From NCBI GenBank assembly GCA_900545275.1, contig UQYG01000010.1, positions 55,833 through 119,832 on the forward strand: a DNA stretch of 64,000 nt, written 5' to 3'. Source of the DNA: an uncultured Sutterella sp. Lineage in GTDB: Bacteria; Pseudomonadota; Gammaproteobacteria; Burkholderiales; Burkholderiaceae_F. Positions within the stretch are counted from its first letter, which is position 1. Every line of letters begins with the position of its first letter. This document shows, piece by piece, positions 8,152 through 16,068 of the stretch. The notes under the pieces are model-generated. The model had not been told where the DNA came from. It made no database searches and saw nothing but the letters and a program-made list of their open reading frames with translations. Position numbers and translations under genes: made by a program.

Positions 8152-9251
8152 GAGAACTTTCCTTTGTCTGTACAAAGTGCGGCAAGCGCACGCCCGTCAC
8201 CACCCTTTCGCCCGCCTGCGAGTGCGGAGGGCTCTTCGAACTCGACTTCACGCCCCCGAAGTGGGACGAAGCCAAAATCGACCGCAAGACCTGGAGCCAG
8301 TTCCGCTACCGCGAATTTCTCGCACTCGAAGGCGACGCCTGGCGCGAAGTCACCATGGGCGAGGGTCTCACGCCCCTCGTTCCCTTTGACGACGAGGTTC
8401 TTCTCAAGATGGACTACGCGATGCCGACGCTCTCCTTCAAGGATCGCGGCGCCGCGACCCTGGTCGCCCACATGAAGACGATCGGCGTCAAGTCGTGCGT
8501 CCAGGATTCGAGCGGCAACGCCGGGAACGCGGTCGCCGCCTACGCGGCGCGCGCGGGAATCCGTTGCGAAATCTTCGTTCCCGAAGGAACGAGTCCCTCG
8601 AAAATCCGCATGATCGAGTCGCACGGCGCCGTGGCAAACGTCGTCCCCGGAACGCGCGACCACTGCGCCGACGTATGCCGAGCCAAGGTGAAGGACGAGG
8701 GCGCCTACTACGCGAACCACGTCTACAACCCCTTCTTCTACGAAGGCATGAAGTGCTACGTTTACGAAATCTTTGAAGAACTCGGGCGCATGCCCGCGAA
8801 CCTCGTGATTCCGGTCGGAAACGGCACGCTCTTCATCGGCGCCGTGAAGGCCCTCGAACACCTCGAGGCCTCGGGCGCGATCGAACGTTTTCCGCAGATC
8901 ATCGCGCTGCAGAGCGAACGTTGCGACCCGCTTGCGCGCGCCGTGGAAGCGGGCTCCGACGAACCCGTGCACGTTACGCCCGAACCCACCATGGCCGAAG
9001 GGATCGCGATCGGCGTTCCGATGCGCGGTCATGAAATCCTCGACATGGCCCGCCGACACGGCATCCGCTTCGTGACGGCCCCCGAAGAGAAGATCCTCGA
9101 AGCGCGCCGCGACCTGGCATTGCGCGGGATCTACTGCGAGCACACGACGGCCGCGAACCTCGCAGCCTATCGCCGCTACTGCGAACTCTGGGGACCGACG
9201 CCCGATACCGTCATCACGATGTGCGGGGCCGGCATCAAGTCGGATCACTGA
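8148..9251 (+). CDS. Threonine synthase-like PLP-dependent enzyme
   Basis: Fold-type II pyridoxal-phosphate enzyme, 367 residues. An N-terminal zinc-ribbon-like segment (CTKCGK...CECGG) precedes the catalytic domain. The PLP lysine is in LSFKDRGA, with the phosphate/cofactor loops SSGNAGN and VGNGTLF. This resembles threonine synthase (O-phosphohomoserine to threonine), but the family also contains threonine-deaminase- and diaminopropionate-lyase-like members, and no homoserine-pathway gene is adjacent. Overlap with the RidA gene by ATGA indicates one operon. A strong terminator follows at 9274. Confidence 0.8.
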   Translation: MRELSFVCTKCGKRTPVTTLSPACECGGLFELDFTPPKWDEAKIDRKTWSQFRYREFLALEGDAWREVTMGEGLTPLVPFDDEVLLKMDYAMPTLSFKDRGAATLVAHMKTIGVKSCVQDSSGNAGNAVAAYAARAGIRCEIFVPEGTSPSKIRMIESHGAVANVVPGTRDHCADVCRAKVKDEGAYYANHVYNPFFYEGMKCYVYEIFEELGRMPANLVIPVGNGTLFIGAVKALEHLEASGAIERFPQIIALQSERCDPLARAVEAGSDEPVHVTPEPTMAEGIAIGVPMRGHEILDMARRHGIRFVTAPEEKILEARRDLALRGIYCEHTTAANLAAYRRYCELWGPTPDTVITMCGAGIKSDH

Positions 9252-9273
9252 TCCGCCGAGCGCAAACACAGCA

Positions 9274-9303
9274 AAAGGGAGAGGCTGAAAAACCTCTCCC
9301 TTT
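9274..9303 (+). terminator. Intrinsic terminator
   Basis: Perfect 11-base stem AAAGGGAGAGG / CCTCTCCCTTT with an 8-base loop. It closes the RidA / threonine-synthase-like unit. Confidence 0.85.
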
Positions 9304-9364
9304 CGCATTCCGATGGTTGGGGCGGAAGACTGCGCTCCTTCGTCCATGCCCCGTACGCTCTCTC

Positions 9365-9901
9365 TCAGGAAGCCGGCTTCTGCCCCGCAGCGGGCTTCGG
9401 ATTGAGCCAGTAGAGCACGAAGTTGGCCGCGTAGGTGGCCGCCTGCTGCAGCGTCATCTTTCCGTCCTTGGCGGGACCGGTGGCGCGAAGAGCGACCTTG
9501 TTGCCTTCGTTCATCTGATAGACCATGCCGGTGAGTTTGCCGTCCTTCACGGCGACGCCGTACGTAAGGAGTCCCTTGCAGGCGGAGACGTTGTCGCCCG
9601 CCTTGACGACGCGCGCCGTAACGCCCGTCGCCTTGACGCCCTCGACGACGGCGCGCTCGAGCGCCTCGACGTTTTGCTTCGGGTCCTCTACGACGCAGAC
9701 GAGCACGCTTTTGCGCTCGGCCGCCGCAACCGTCATCGTGTTGGGCGTCTGCTGCGCCTGCGCGGGCGCCGCATCGGCGGCGGCTTCGGTCTTCGCGTCG
9801 CCTCCGAGGTTCATCGAACCGCAGCCCGCGAGCAGCGCGGCGACGCTCACCGCCAGGAAAGCGGAACGGACGGTCATCCGAGTGGAATGAAATTGGGTCA
9901 C
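9365..9901 (-). CDS. Predicted lipoprotein of unknown function
   Basis: Exported lipoprotein, about 178 residues. A hydrophobic signal segment ends in the lipobox LLAGC. It is followed by an Ala/Gln/Asp-rich linker and a ~130-residue globular domain that I do not recognise. I choose the GTG at 9901 because AGAGGAG lies seven bases before it; an ATG eight codons in (9877) has no ribosome binding site. Two internal cysteines (LVCVVED, SACKGLL) could pair in the periplasm. It is divergent from the nitroreductase gene. Confidence 0.75.
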   Translation of the reverse strand: MTQFHSTRMTVRSAFLAVSVAALLAGCGSMNLGGDAKTEAAADAAPAQAQQTPNTMTVAAAERKSVLVCVVEDPKQNVEALERAVVEGVKATGVTARVVKAGDNVSACKGLLTYGVAVKDGKLTGMVYQMNEGNKVALRATGPAKDGKMTLQQAATYAANFVLYWLNPKPAAGQKPAS

Positions 9902-10086
9902 TACGATTCTCCTCTTTGAACAGGGGTGTGTCAGAAAAACTACGCAATTCTGCCCCCCTCCGTCAAGCAAAGAGGCGAAAGAACGCGCGAAAACGCCGTC
10001 CGGGCGCAGGTTTTTCTCTACCGCTTCCTTCGTTGTGGTACAAATTTCTTCGACATCTTCGGTTCTTTCCCACAGAGGAGCTTCTC

Positions 10087-10731
10087 ATGGACATGCTTGA
10101 CCTCGCCCGCACGCGATACACCTGCAAACACTACGATCCCTCCCGAGCGATCGACGGGCGGACGATCGCGAAACTCGCCGAAATTCTGCGTCTTTCGGCC
10201 TCGTCCGTGAACATTCAGCCCTGGCGCTTCGTCTTTCTTACGTCCCGCGACGCCAAGGCCCGGCTGATGCCCGCCGTGAAGGACTTCAATCTCGAACGCG
10301 TCGAAAAAGCTCCTCTCGTCATTCTCTTTTTGGCGAAAGACCGTTTGGACGAAGACCACCTCAAAAAGCTCTTTGCCAAGGAAACCGAAGACGGCCGCTA
10401 CGATTCGGCGGCGGACGTCGAGGCGCTCTATGCCTTTCGCAAGGCCGCAGTCGACGCCTATTGCCGCACGCCCGAGTCGACGCGTCTCTGGACGCACGAG
10501 CAGGTGATGCTCGCCATGGGGTCGTTTCTCACGTCCGTTGCGGGGATGGGGCTCGACGCCACCTGCCTCGGCGGGCTCGTCATGGACGAAGTCGACCGCA
10601 TCTTCGGTTTCCGGGACGAGGGTTTCCACACGGTCGTAGGCGTCTCGGTCGGCTACCGTTCGGACGAGGACCGCAACGCCTTGCGCCCGAAGTCTCGCTT
10701 TGCCCTGAACGACGTCGTGACCGTGCTCTGA
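10087..10731 (+). CDS. NAD(P)H nitroreductase family flavoprotein
   Basis: FMN-dependent oxidoreductase of the NfsB-like group, 214 residues, cytoplasmic. N-terminal MDMLDLARTRYTCKHYD and the FMN-binding stretch LSASSVNIQPWRF are typical; the C-terminal region has GLDATCLGG and VVGVSVGY. The natural substrate is unclear; relatives reduce quinones and nitroaromatics and use NAD(P)H. AGAGGAG lies before the ATG; the frame is open upstream but without protein-like composition. The response-regulator gene follows after 11 bases, so they may be co-transcribed. Confidence 0.9.
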   Translation: MDMLDLARTRYTCKHYDPSRAIDGRTIAKLAEILRLSASSVNIQPWRFVFLTSRDAKARLMPAVKDFNLERVEKAPLVILFLAKDRLDEDHLKKLFAKETEDGRYDSAADVEALYAFRKAAVDAYCRTPESTRLWTHEQVMLAMGSFLTSVAGMGLDATCLGGLVMDEVDRIFGFRDEGFHTVVGVSVGYRSDEDRNALRPKSRFALNDVVTVL

Positions 10732-10742
10732 GGAACTCCGCG

Positions 10743-11378
10743 ATGACCCTCACGAAGGAAATGCTGCAGGAGACGTCGCTCGTTCGGATCGTCGACGACG
10801 ATCCCGCTCTGCGCCGCGCGCTCACCTTCTTTCTCAAGGTGGAGGGATGGCGAAGCATCTCATACGACGGCCCTTTCTCGTTTCTTGAGAAGGACGACCC
10901 GCAGGTGCCGGGCTGCCTCGTCTTGGACCTCAAGATGCCCGGCGCCACGGGCACCGAACTGCAGCATCAGTTGAAGGTCGAGGAAAACGTCCTTCCCGTC
11001 GTCTTTCTCTCCGCCCACGGCGACATCGACACGGCCGTCTACGCGGTGCTCGAGGGCGCGGTCGACTTTCTTCAAAAGCCCGTCGACGAGGAGCGCCTTT
11101 TGCGCGCCGTCGAAAAGGCCTGCCGCATGCACCACGAACGGCTTCGCGGCGGCCCCGGAGAAAAGGAGGCGAAAGCGCGCTGGGAAACGCTCACGGATCG
11201 CGAAATGCGCGTCGCGAAACTCGTGGCCGAAGGCCTCGTCACCCGCGTCATAGCGGAGCGCTTCGGCGTGTCGCCGCGCACGGTCGACGCGCACCGCGCG
11301 AATCTTCTTCGCAAACTCGGCGTCCGCACCCCGCGCGAAGTGGCGGAAATCGTGCGGCTTGTGGCGGACGGGGAATGA
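10743..11378 (+). CDS. FixJ/TtrR-type response regulator
   Basis: Two-component response regulator, 211 residues. The receiver domain has the acidic pair VDDD, phospho-acceptor D62 in LVLDLKMPG, and Lys in LQKPVD. The C-terminal LuxR-type helix-turn-helix reads LTDREMRVAKLVAEGL...RTVDAHRANLLRKLGV. Its stop overlaps the start of the kinase gene (ATGA), so the two are coupled. The flavoprotein reductase downstream is the likely target; a CCTACGTAGG palindrome sits in front of that gene and resembles the FixJ consensus GTAMGTAG. Confidence 0.92.
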   Translation: MTLTKEMLQETSLVRIVDDDPALRRALTFFLKVEGWRSISYDGPFSFLEKDDPQVPGCLVLDLKMPGATGTELQHQLKVEENVLPVVFLSAHGDIDTAVYAVLEGAVDFLQKPVDEERLLRAVEKACRMHHERLRGGPGEKEAKARWETLTDREMRVAKLVAEGLVTRVIAERFGVSPRTVDAHRANLLRKLGVRTPREVAEIVRLVADGE

Positions 11379-13150
11379 TGCAAACCGTCCTCTCCCTTCT
11401 TCTCGCCCTTTCGCTCGGCATCTCCTTCGTTTACGCCAAGCCCGCGTCGGAGCGTCCCAAGCTCATCGTGGGCGTGACGGAGTTCGCGCTCACCGAAGAC
11501 GGCCGCGACATCACGGAGGCGCTTCATCGGGCCGCGGCGCCGCTCACGGCCGACTACGATCTGGAATTCCGTTCAATGCCCGTGCCGGAACTGGAGCGCG
11601 CCGCACGCGAGCGGCGCGTGGACCTCGTTCTCGGGAGCGCGGGGCTCGTCGTGCGGCTTGCCGACGCGGGCGCAAAACCGATCGTCACGACGCTCGGGCC
11701 GGGCTCCGTCAACGCCAACGAAAACGAAGGCTCCGCCTTTCTCGTGCGGCGCGACCGCGACGATCTGCAGACGATCGGCGATCTGGCGGGCAGCCATCTG
11801 ATCGCCAACCGTCCCTCGGGGTTTTCGGGCTATTTGATCGCCATGGGCGAGATCGCGCTCGCGGGAAACGATCCGGACCATTTCTTCTCGTCGCGCACCT
11901 TCATCGGCGCGCAGAACGCTTCGCACGAAATCGCCAGACGCATCCGCTACGGATTCGCCGACGCGGGGATCCTCCGGCTTTGCGCCTGGGAGGAACTTCT
12001 TCAAAACGACCCGAGCGCAGCGGAAGACCTCAGGATTCTCGCGCCCAAAAAGAGCAAGAGCGCCTGCGTGCACTCGACCGACCTCTATCCCGCGCACACG
12101 CTCGCGGCCCTTCCGCACGTCACGCCCGAGGCCGTGACGGCGACGACGCTCGCCTTTTTGCGCATGACGCCCACCGAACGGGGCCGCAGCTGGGCGGTCG
12201 CGACCGACTATCTCTCGATTGACAAACTCTTCCGGGCACTGAAGACGGGCCCCTACCGCTATCTGCGCGAACCCGTCTGGAAGCGCTTCCTTGCGGAATA
12301 CTTCCCCTTCATCCTGATCTTTCTGGGCGTCGCCCTTCTTTTTCTCTGGCAGTTCGAGAACACGAAGCGCCTTCTCGAAAAGCGCACCCTCGAAGTGCGC
12401 CGTCTCGCCCGAAAGGAGGCCGAACAGGAGCGTCGCCTTCTCTTTCTCGAGCGCAACACCATGGTGAGCCAGCTCTCGAGCATGCTCGCGCACGAACTTC
12501 ATCAGCCGCTCGCCGCGATCCGCCTCTACGCCCGCGGACTCGTGAAGCTCGTCGCGCGCACGAATCCTTCTCCCGAAGTGACGGAAGCGGCCGACGCAAT
12601 CGCCGACGAAGCGACGCGCGCCAAGGAAATCGTCGAGCGCGTGCGCGCCTACGCGAGAAACCGCCGCGCCCAACGGGTTCCGACGGCACTCTCGGACATC
12701 CTCCAAAACGCCGTCTCCCACTTTCAGAGCGGCGCCAAGGCGCCCGTTCCCCTCACGATCACGGGAGACAAAAACGTGACGGTCTCGGTTTCGGCGCTCG
12801 AAATCGAGCTCGTCATCGTGAACCTTCTGAAAAACGCCCGTGAAGCGGCCATGAAGGGGCCGAGTCCGAAGATCTCGATCGCCGTCCGGCACGACGGACG
12901 CCGCGTGGAGATCGACGTGCGCGACAACGGTCCCGTCGTGACAAAAGAAACGCTCGAGCGCCTCACGATGCCGGTCTCGAGCGAAAAGCCCGAGGGCCTC
13001 GGCTTGGGTCTCGGGATCGCCCGCGGCATTCTCGAGCAGCACGCCGGGACGCTTCGTTTCCGAAGCAACGCCCCCGAACCCGGACTCACCGCCAGCGTTT
13101 CGCTTCCCCTACCCGCGAAAACCCCGATCTCCGAAGATCCCGACCTTTGA
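11375..13150 (+). CDS. TtrS-like sensor histidine kinase with periplasmic binding-protein domain
   Basis: Membrane sensor kinase, 591 residues. It begins with a signal peptide (LLLALSLGISFVYA). Residues ~30-290 form a phosphonate-binding-protein-like (PhnD-type) ligand domain (LIVGVTEFAL, LVLGSAGLVV), as in the tetrathionate sensor TtrS. One membrane helix follows (YFPFILIFLGVALLFLW). The HisKA motif has H373 in LAHELHQPL. The ATPase domain shows N (VNLLKNAREA), DNG and GLGLGLGIA boxes. With the regulator before and the reductase after, it probably senses the reductase substrate in the periplasm. Which compound is not visible from sequence. Confidence 0.92.
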   Translation: MMQTVLSLLLALSLGISFVYAKPASERPKLIVGVTEFALTEDGRDITEALHRAAAPLTADYDLEFRSMPVPELERAARERRVDLVLGSAGLVVRLADAGAKPIVTTLGPGSVNANENEGSAFLVRRDRDDLQTIGDLAGSHLIANRPSGFSGYLIAMGEIALAGNDPDHFFSSRTFIGAQNASHEIARRIRYGFADAGILRLCAWEELLQNDPSAAEDLRILAPKKSKSACVHSTDLYPAHTLAALPHVTPEAVTATTLAFLRMTPTERGRSWAVATDYLSIDKLFRALKTGPYRYLREPVWKRFLAEYFPFILIFLGVALLFLWQFENTKRLLEKRTLEVRRLARKEAEQERRLLFLERNTMVSQLSSMLAHELHQPLAAIRLYARGLVKLVARTNPSPEVTEAADAIADEATRAKEIVERVRAYARNRRAQRVPTALSDILQNAVSHFQSGAKAPVPLTITGDKNVTVSVSALEIELVIVNLLKNAREAAMKGPSPKISIAVRHDGRRVEIDVRDNGPVVTKETLERLTMPVSSEKPEGLGLGLGIARGILEQHAGTLRFRSNAPEPGLTASVSLPLPAKTPISEDPDL

Positions 13151-13165
13151 CATTTCGCAAGTCTA

Positions 13166-13175
13166 CCTACGTAGG
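13166..13175. promoter_or_regulatory. CCTACGTAGG palindrome, candidate response-regulator operator
   Basis: Perfect 10-base palindrome 111 bases upstream of the flavoprotein start codon and just after the kinase stop. The core TACGTAG matches seven of eight positions of the FixJ selection consensus GTAMGTAG. One further CTACGTAG in the window lies inside a lipoprotein gene (near 52900). Confidence 0.45.
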
Positions 13176-13285
13176 GTTCTCCTCGATACTGATCGGCGTC
13201 ATCGGAGGGGACAGAAAGCCCCGCCGCAACAACCCTTTTCGGACCTCACCCCCCGTAGCGGTCCGAACCAACGAGGAAACACGTT

Positions 13286-14770
13286 ATGTCCAAGGAACTC
13301 ACCCGCCGCGGTCTCCTGAAGACCGGGCTCTTCGGCACGGCCGCGGGCATCGCCGGCGCCGGCCTTACCCGCAACGCCGCTGCCGCCGAAGCTCCCAAGG
13401 CTTCCAACGCTTATGACGCCGTCGTTCTCGGCGCCGGCCCCGCCGGTCTCATCACGGCCATCACCGCCCATGACCTCGGCATCCGCGTGGCCGTCATGGA
13501 AAAGAAGGACCGTCCCGACGGCAACGCCATCTTCGCGCTCGGCTCCGTCTGCGGCTGGGGTTCGCGCCACCAGAAGGAACAGGGCATCACCGACACGGCC
13601 GAAGACTTCTACGCGATGATGATGGACGTCTCCAAGCAGATGGGCGACCCGATCCTCAACCGCGTCTACACGGACAACATCTCCGCCGGCATCGACTGGC
13701 TCGAATCCGACATCGGCGTGAAGTTCGGCAAGATCCGTCCCATGCCCTATCCGCGCCTGGGCCGCACCTGCCGCGTCGTGGGCGAAGGCATCACGGGCGG
13801 CGGCCGTCTCGTTGAAAAGCTCCTCGAAGCCTGCAAGAAGCGCGGCATCGACATCCTCTTCCAGCACAAGGCGATCGAACTCCTCCACGACGAACACTTC
13901 GCCGTGACGGGCGTGAAGGTTTTGACGCCGGACGGCCAGAAGTCCTTCCTCGCGAAGGCGGGCGTGTGCATCTGCACGGGCGGCTTCTCGGCCAACCCCG
14001 AAATGGTCGACCGCTACATCGGCGGTTGGGCCACGCGCATGGTACTTCGCGGCTCGAAGTCGACGACGGGCGAAAACATCTCGCTCACGATGCCGCTCTA
14101 CACGAAGTTCGTGAACATGGACCAGTTCCACAGCGGTCCGATCCTCGGCAAGACCCACGTGAACCCCGCCGACGTGCTCAATTCGGGCTACGGCGTGCAG
14201 GTCAACACCTCGGGCCAGCGCTACATGGACGAAAACAACACCTACGTCATCAAGGCCCGCACGACCGCCCAGATGACGCTCGACAACTACGCCTGGGTGA
14301 TCGTCGACAGCGACTGCTCGGTGCTCGACAAGGTGATTCCGAAGTTTGACCGTCTGAACAACCCCTACGGCAAGGCCGACACGATTGAAGAGCTCTGCAA
14401 GCAGGTGAAGCTCCCGGTCGAACGCGTCACGGCCATCGTCAAGACCTACAACGAAGCCGTCGAAAAGGGCACGCTCGATCAGATGAATCCGCCCTGCACC
14501 TACAAGAAGCCGCACCCGATCAAGAAGGCTCCGTTCTATGCAGTTCCCTTCCAGGGCGGCATGACGGCCACCTTCGGCGGCCCGCTCATCAACGCCAAGG
14601 CCGAGATCCAGAATCTCGACGGCGAAAGCATCCCCGGCCTCTACGCGGCGGGCAACTCCGCGGGCGGGATCTTCTTCCACAACTATGCGGGCGGCGCGCA
14701 GCTCGGCGCCGCGCTCGTTTACGGCCGCATCGCGGGCGCTGAACTCGCCAAGCGCGCGAAGAAGAACTGA
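13286..14770 (+). CDS. Tat-exported respiratory flavoprotein reductase (fumarate-reductase/flavocytochrome c family)
   Basis: Periplasmic FAD enzyme, 494 residues, of the FAD_binding_2 family that reduces enoate-type substrates with electrons from a partner cytochrome. A twin-arginine signal (ELTRRGLLKTG, then an Ala-rich segment to about residue 35) directs folded export. FAD motifs: VLGAGPAGL, the E-K-K region after VAVMEK, and the C-terminal IPGLYAAGNSAGG. Fumarate reductases end in HGxNRLGG, whose Arg binds a substrate carboxylate; here it reads HNYAGGAQLGA (from 465), so Arg is Gln. The active-site loop GQRYMDENNTY also differs. Fumarate is thus unlikely. A cytochrome gene follows after 20 bases. 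GAGGAAAC precedes the ATG. Confidence 0.9.
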   Translation: MSKELTRRGLLKTGLFGTAAGIAGAGLTRNAAAAEAPKASNAYDAVVLGAGPAGLITAITAHDLGIRVAVMEKKDRPDGNAIFALGSVCGWGSRHQKEQGITDTAEDFYAMMMDVSKQMGDPILNRVYTDNISAGIDWLESDIGVKFGKIRPMPYPRLGRTCRVVGEGITGGGRLVEKLLEACKKRGIDILFQHKAIELLHDEHFAVTGVKVLTPDGQKSFLAKAGVCICTGGFSANPEMVDRYIGGWATRMVLRGSKSTTGENISLTMPLYTKFVNMDQFHSGPILGKTHVNPADVLNSGYGVQVNTSGQRYMDENNTYVIKARTTAQMTLDNYAWVIVDSDCSVLDKVIPKFDRLNNPYGKADTIEELCKQVKLPVERVTAIVKTYNEAVEKGTLDQMNPPCTYKKPHPIKKAPFYAVPFQGGMTATFGGPLINAKAEIQNLDGESIPGLYAAGNSAGGIFFHNYAGGAQLGAALVYGRIAGAELAKRAKKN

Positions 14771-14790
14771 CGCATTAGGAGACTCACATC

Positions 14791-15111
14791 ATGAAAAACA
14801 CCGTTATCGCCGCTTTCGCGGTCGCTCTCGGCCTTGCCTTCACGGCTTCGGCGCACGCCGCCGCCGGCAAGACCCTCGCCGAAATTCACGGCGCCGCCTT
14901 TCCCGAAGCTTCGGGCTGGGCGAAGAAGGACCAGTGCATGAAGTGCCACGGCTCGTATGAAGACCTCGCCAAGAAGACGGCCGGTCTCGAACCCAACCCG
15001 CACCGCTCGCACCTGGGTGCGGTGAACTGCCAGGACTGCCACAAGGCCGACAAGGCGGAACCCGAACTCATGTGCAACAGCTGCCACAACTTCACGATCC
15101 GCAAGAAGTAA
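14791..15111 (+). CDS. Small periplasmic multihaem cytochrome c (three CxxCH)
   Basis: Exported electron-transfer protein, 106 residues. The signal peptide (to AHAAA) is followed by three haem-binding motifs: CMKCH, CQDCH and CNSCH. Additional histidines (EIHG, HRSHLG) can be distal ligands, implying bis-His haems. The haem domain of flavocytochrome c fumarate reductases is usually tetrahaem; I see only three canonical motifs. AGGAG precedes the ATG. As partner of the Tat flavoprotein, it would carry electrons from the quinol pool to it. Haem attachment needs the Ccm machinery encoded at 17.1-24.4 kb. Confidence 0.92.
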   Translation: MKNTVIAAFAVALGLAFTASAHAAAGKTLAEIHGAAFPEASGWAKKDQCMKCHGSYEDLAKKTAGLEPNPHRSHLGAVNCQDCHKADKAEPELMCNSCHNFTIRKK

Positions 15112-15127
15112 TCGGCTTGTTGTCTCC

Positions 15128-15163
15128 CTGAGGAGAGCGCTCCCGCGCCTCCTCAGAATTTTT
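15128..15163 (+). terminator. Intrinsic terminator 1 after the reductase unit
   Basis: Stem CTGAGGAG / CTCCTCAG, 13-base loop, then AATTTTTT. Confidence 0.8.
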
Positions 15164-15198
15164 CCCCGCGTCGCCCTCCGGACCCGCGGGGATTTTTT
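15164..15198 (+). terminator. Intrinsic terminator 2 after the reductase unit
   Basis: Stem CCCCGCG / CGCGGGG followed by A and a T6 run, immediately after terminator 1. The pair should insulate the downstream FKBP gene. Confidence 0.8.
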
Positions 15199-15325
15199 GC
15201 GTCGTGTTTCGTGCCGATTCTTCGTGACGCATAGACGTTCTCTGCTACCATTTTCAGATTATCCCCGTCATAACAGTCGGAGGCGTTTCGTCACGAGGCG
15301 CACCGCTTTGCTTTCGGAAAACACA

Positions 15326-15991
15326 ATGACTGATACTCTGCAGATTCTCGACACTCAGGTGGGCGACGGCGTCGAAGCCAAGCCCGGCATGCGCATCACC
15401 GTTCACTACACGGGCAAGCTCGAGGACGGCACCGTCTTTGATTCGAGCGTTACGCGCGGTCAGCCCTTCACCTTCACGCTCGGCGAAGGCCGCGTGATTC
15501 AGGGCTGGGAGCAGGGCTTTGCCGGCATGAAGACGGGCGGCAGGCGCACCCTCACGATTCCCCCGCACCTCGGCTACGGCGAACGCGGCGCGGGCGGCGT
15601 GATTCCCCCGAACGCCACGCTCGTCTTCGATGTGGAACTCCTCGCCGCCGAAGAAGTGCCCGCTCCGGGCGAACTCGAGGTCGAAGAAGTTCTCGAAGGG
15701 GGCGGCGACGAAGCGGTCTTCGGGAAGGAAGTGAGCGTCCACTACACGGGCAAGCTCGTCAACGGCACGGTCTTTGATTCGAGTGTGGAGCGCGGTGAAC
15801 CGATCGAATTCACGCTCGGCGCCGGCATGGTGATCCCGGGTTGGGAATACGGCATCCGCGGCATGCGCGTGGGCGGCAAACGCATCCTTCGCATCCCCTA
15901 CAACCTCGCCTACGGTCCCGACGGTTATCCCGGCGTCATCCCTCCCTACGCCACGCTCATCTTCGACGTGGAGCTTGTGGGCGTCCGATAA
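15326..15991 (+). CDS. Tandem FKBP-type peptidyl-prolyl isomerase
   Basis: Protein of 221 residues made of two FKBP domains in a row (about 1-108 and 125-221). Each has its own set of FKBP signatures: HYTGKLEDGTVFDSS, GWEQGFAGMKTGGRRTL and IPPHLGYGERG in the first; HYTGKLVNGTVFDSS, GWEYGIRGMRVGGKRIL and IPYNLAYGPDG in the second. Most bacterial small FKBPs have one domain. No signal peptide is seen, so it should be cytoplasmic. Upstream open frame exists, but the ATG at 15326 starts exactly where homology begins; its ribosome binding site (CGGAAAA) is weak. The lipoprotein gene follows 77 bases later. Confidence 0.92.
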   Translation: MTDTLQILDTQVGDGVEAKPGMRITVHYTGKLEDGTVFDSSVTRGQPFTFTLGEGRVIQGWEQGFAGMKTGGRRTLTIPPHLGYGERGAGGVIPPNATLVFDVELLAAEEVPAPGELEVEEVLEGGGDEAVFGKEVSVHYTGKLVNGTVFDSSVERGEPIEFTLGAGMVIPGWEYGIRGMRVGGKRILRIPYNLAYGPDGYPGVIPPYATLIFDVELVGVR

Positions 15992-16068
15992 GAGAGTCCG
16001 GCAACGAACCTCGGTGAAACACCCTCGTTTCTTGAGGCTTGTTCAACAAGACTTTGTGAGACAAGAAA

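Noticed and set aside
13286..14770. Annotation as fumarate reductase
   Set aside because: The carboxylate-binding Arg motif HGxNRLGG is replaced by YAGGAQLGA, so only the family name is justified.
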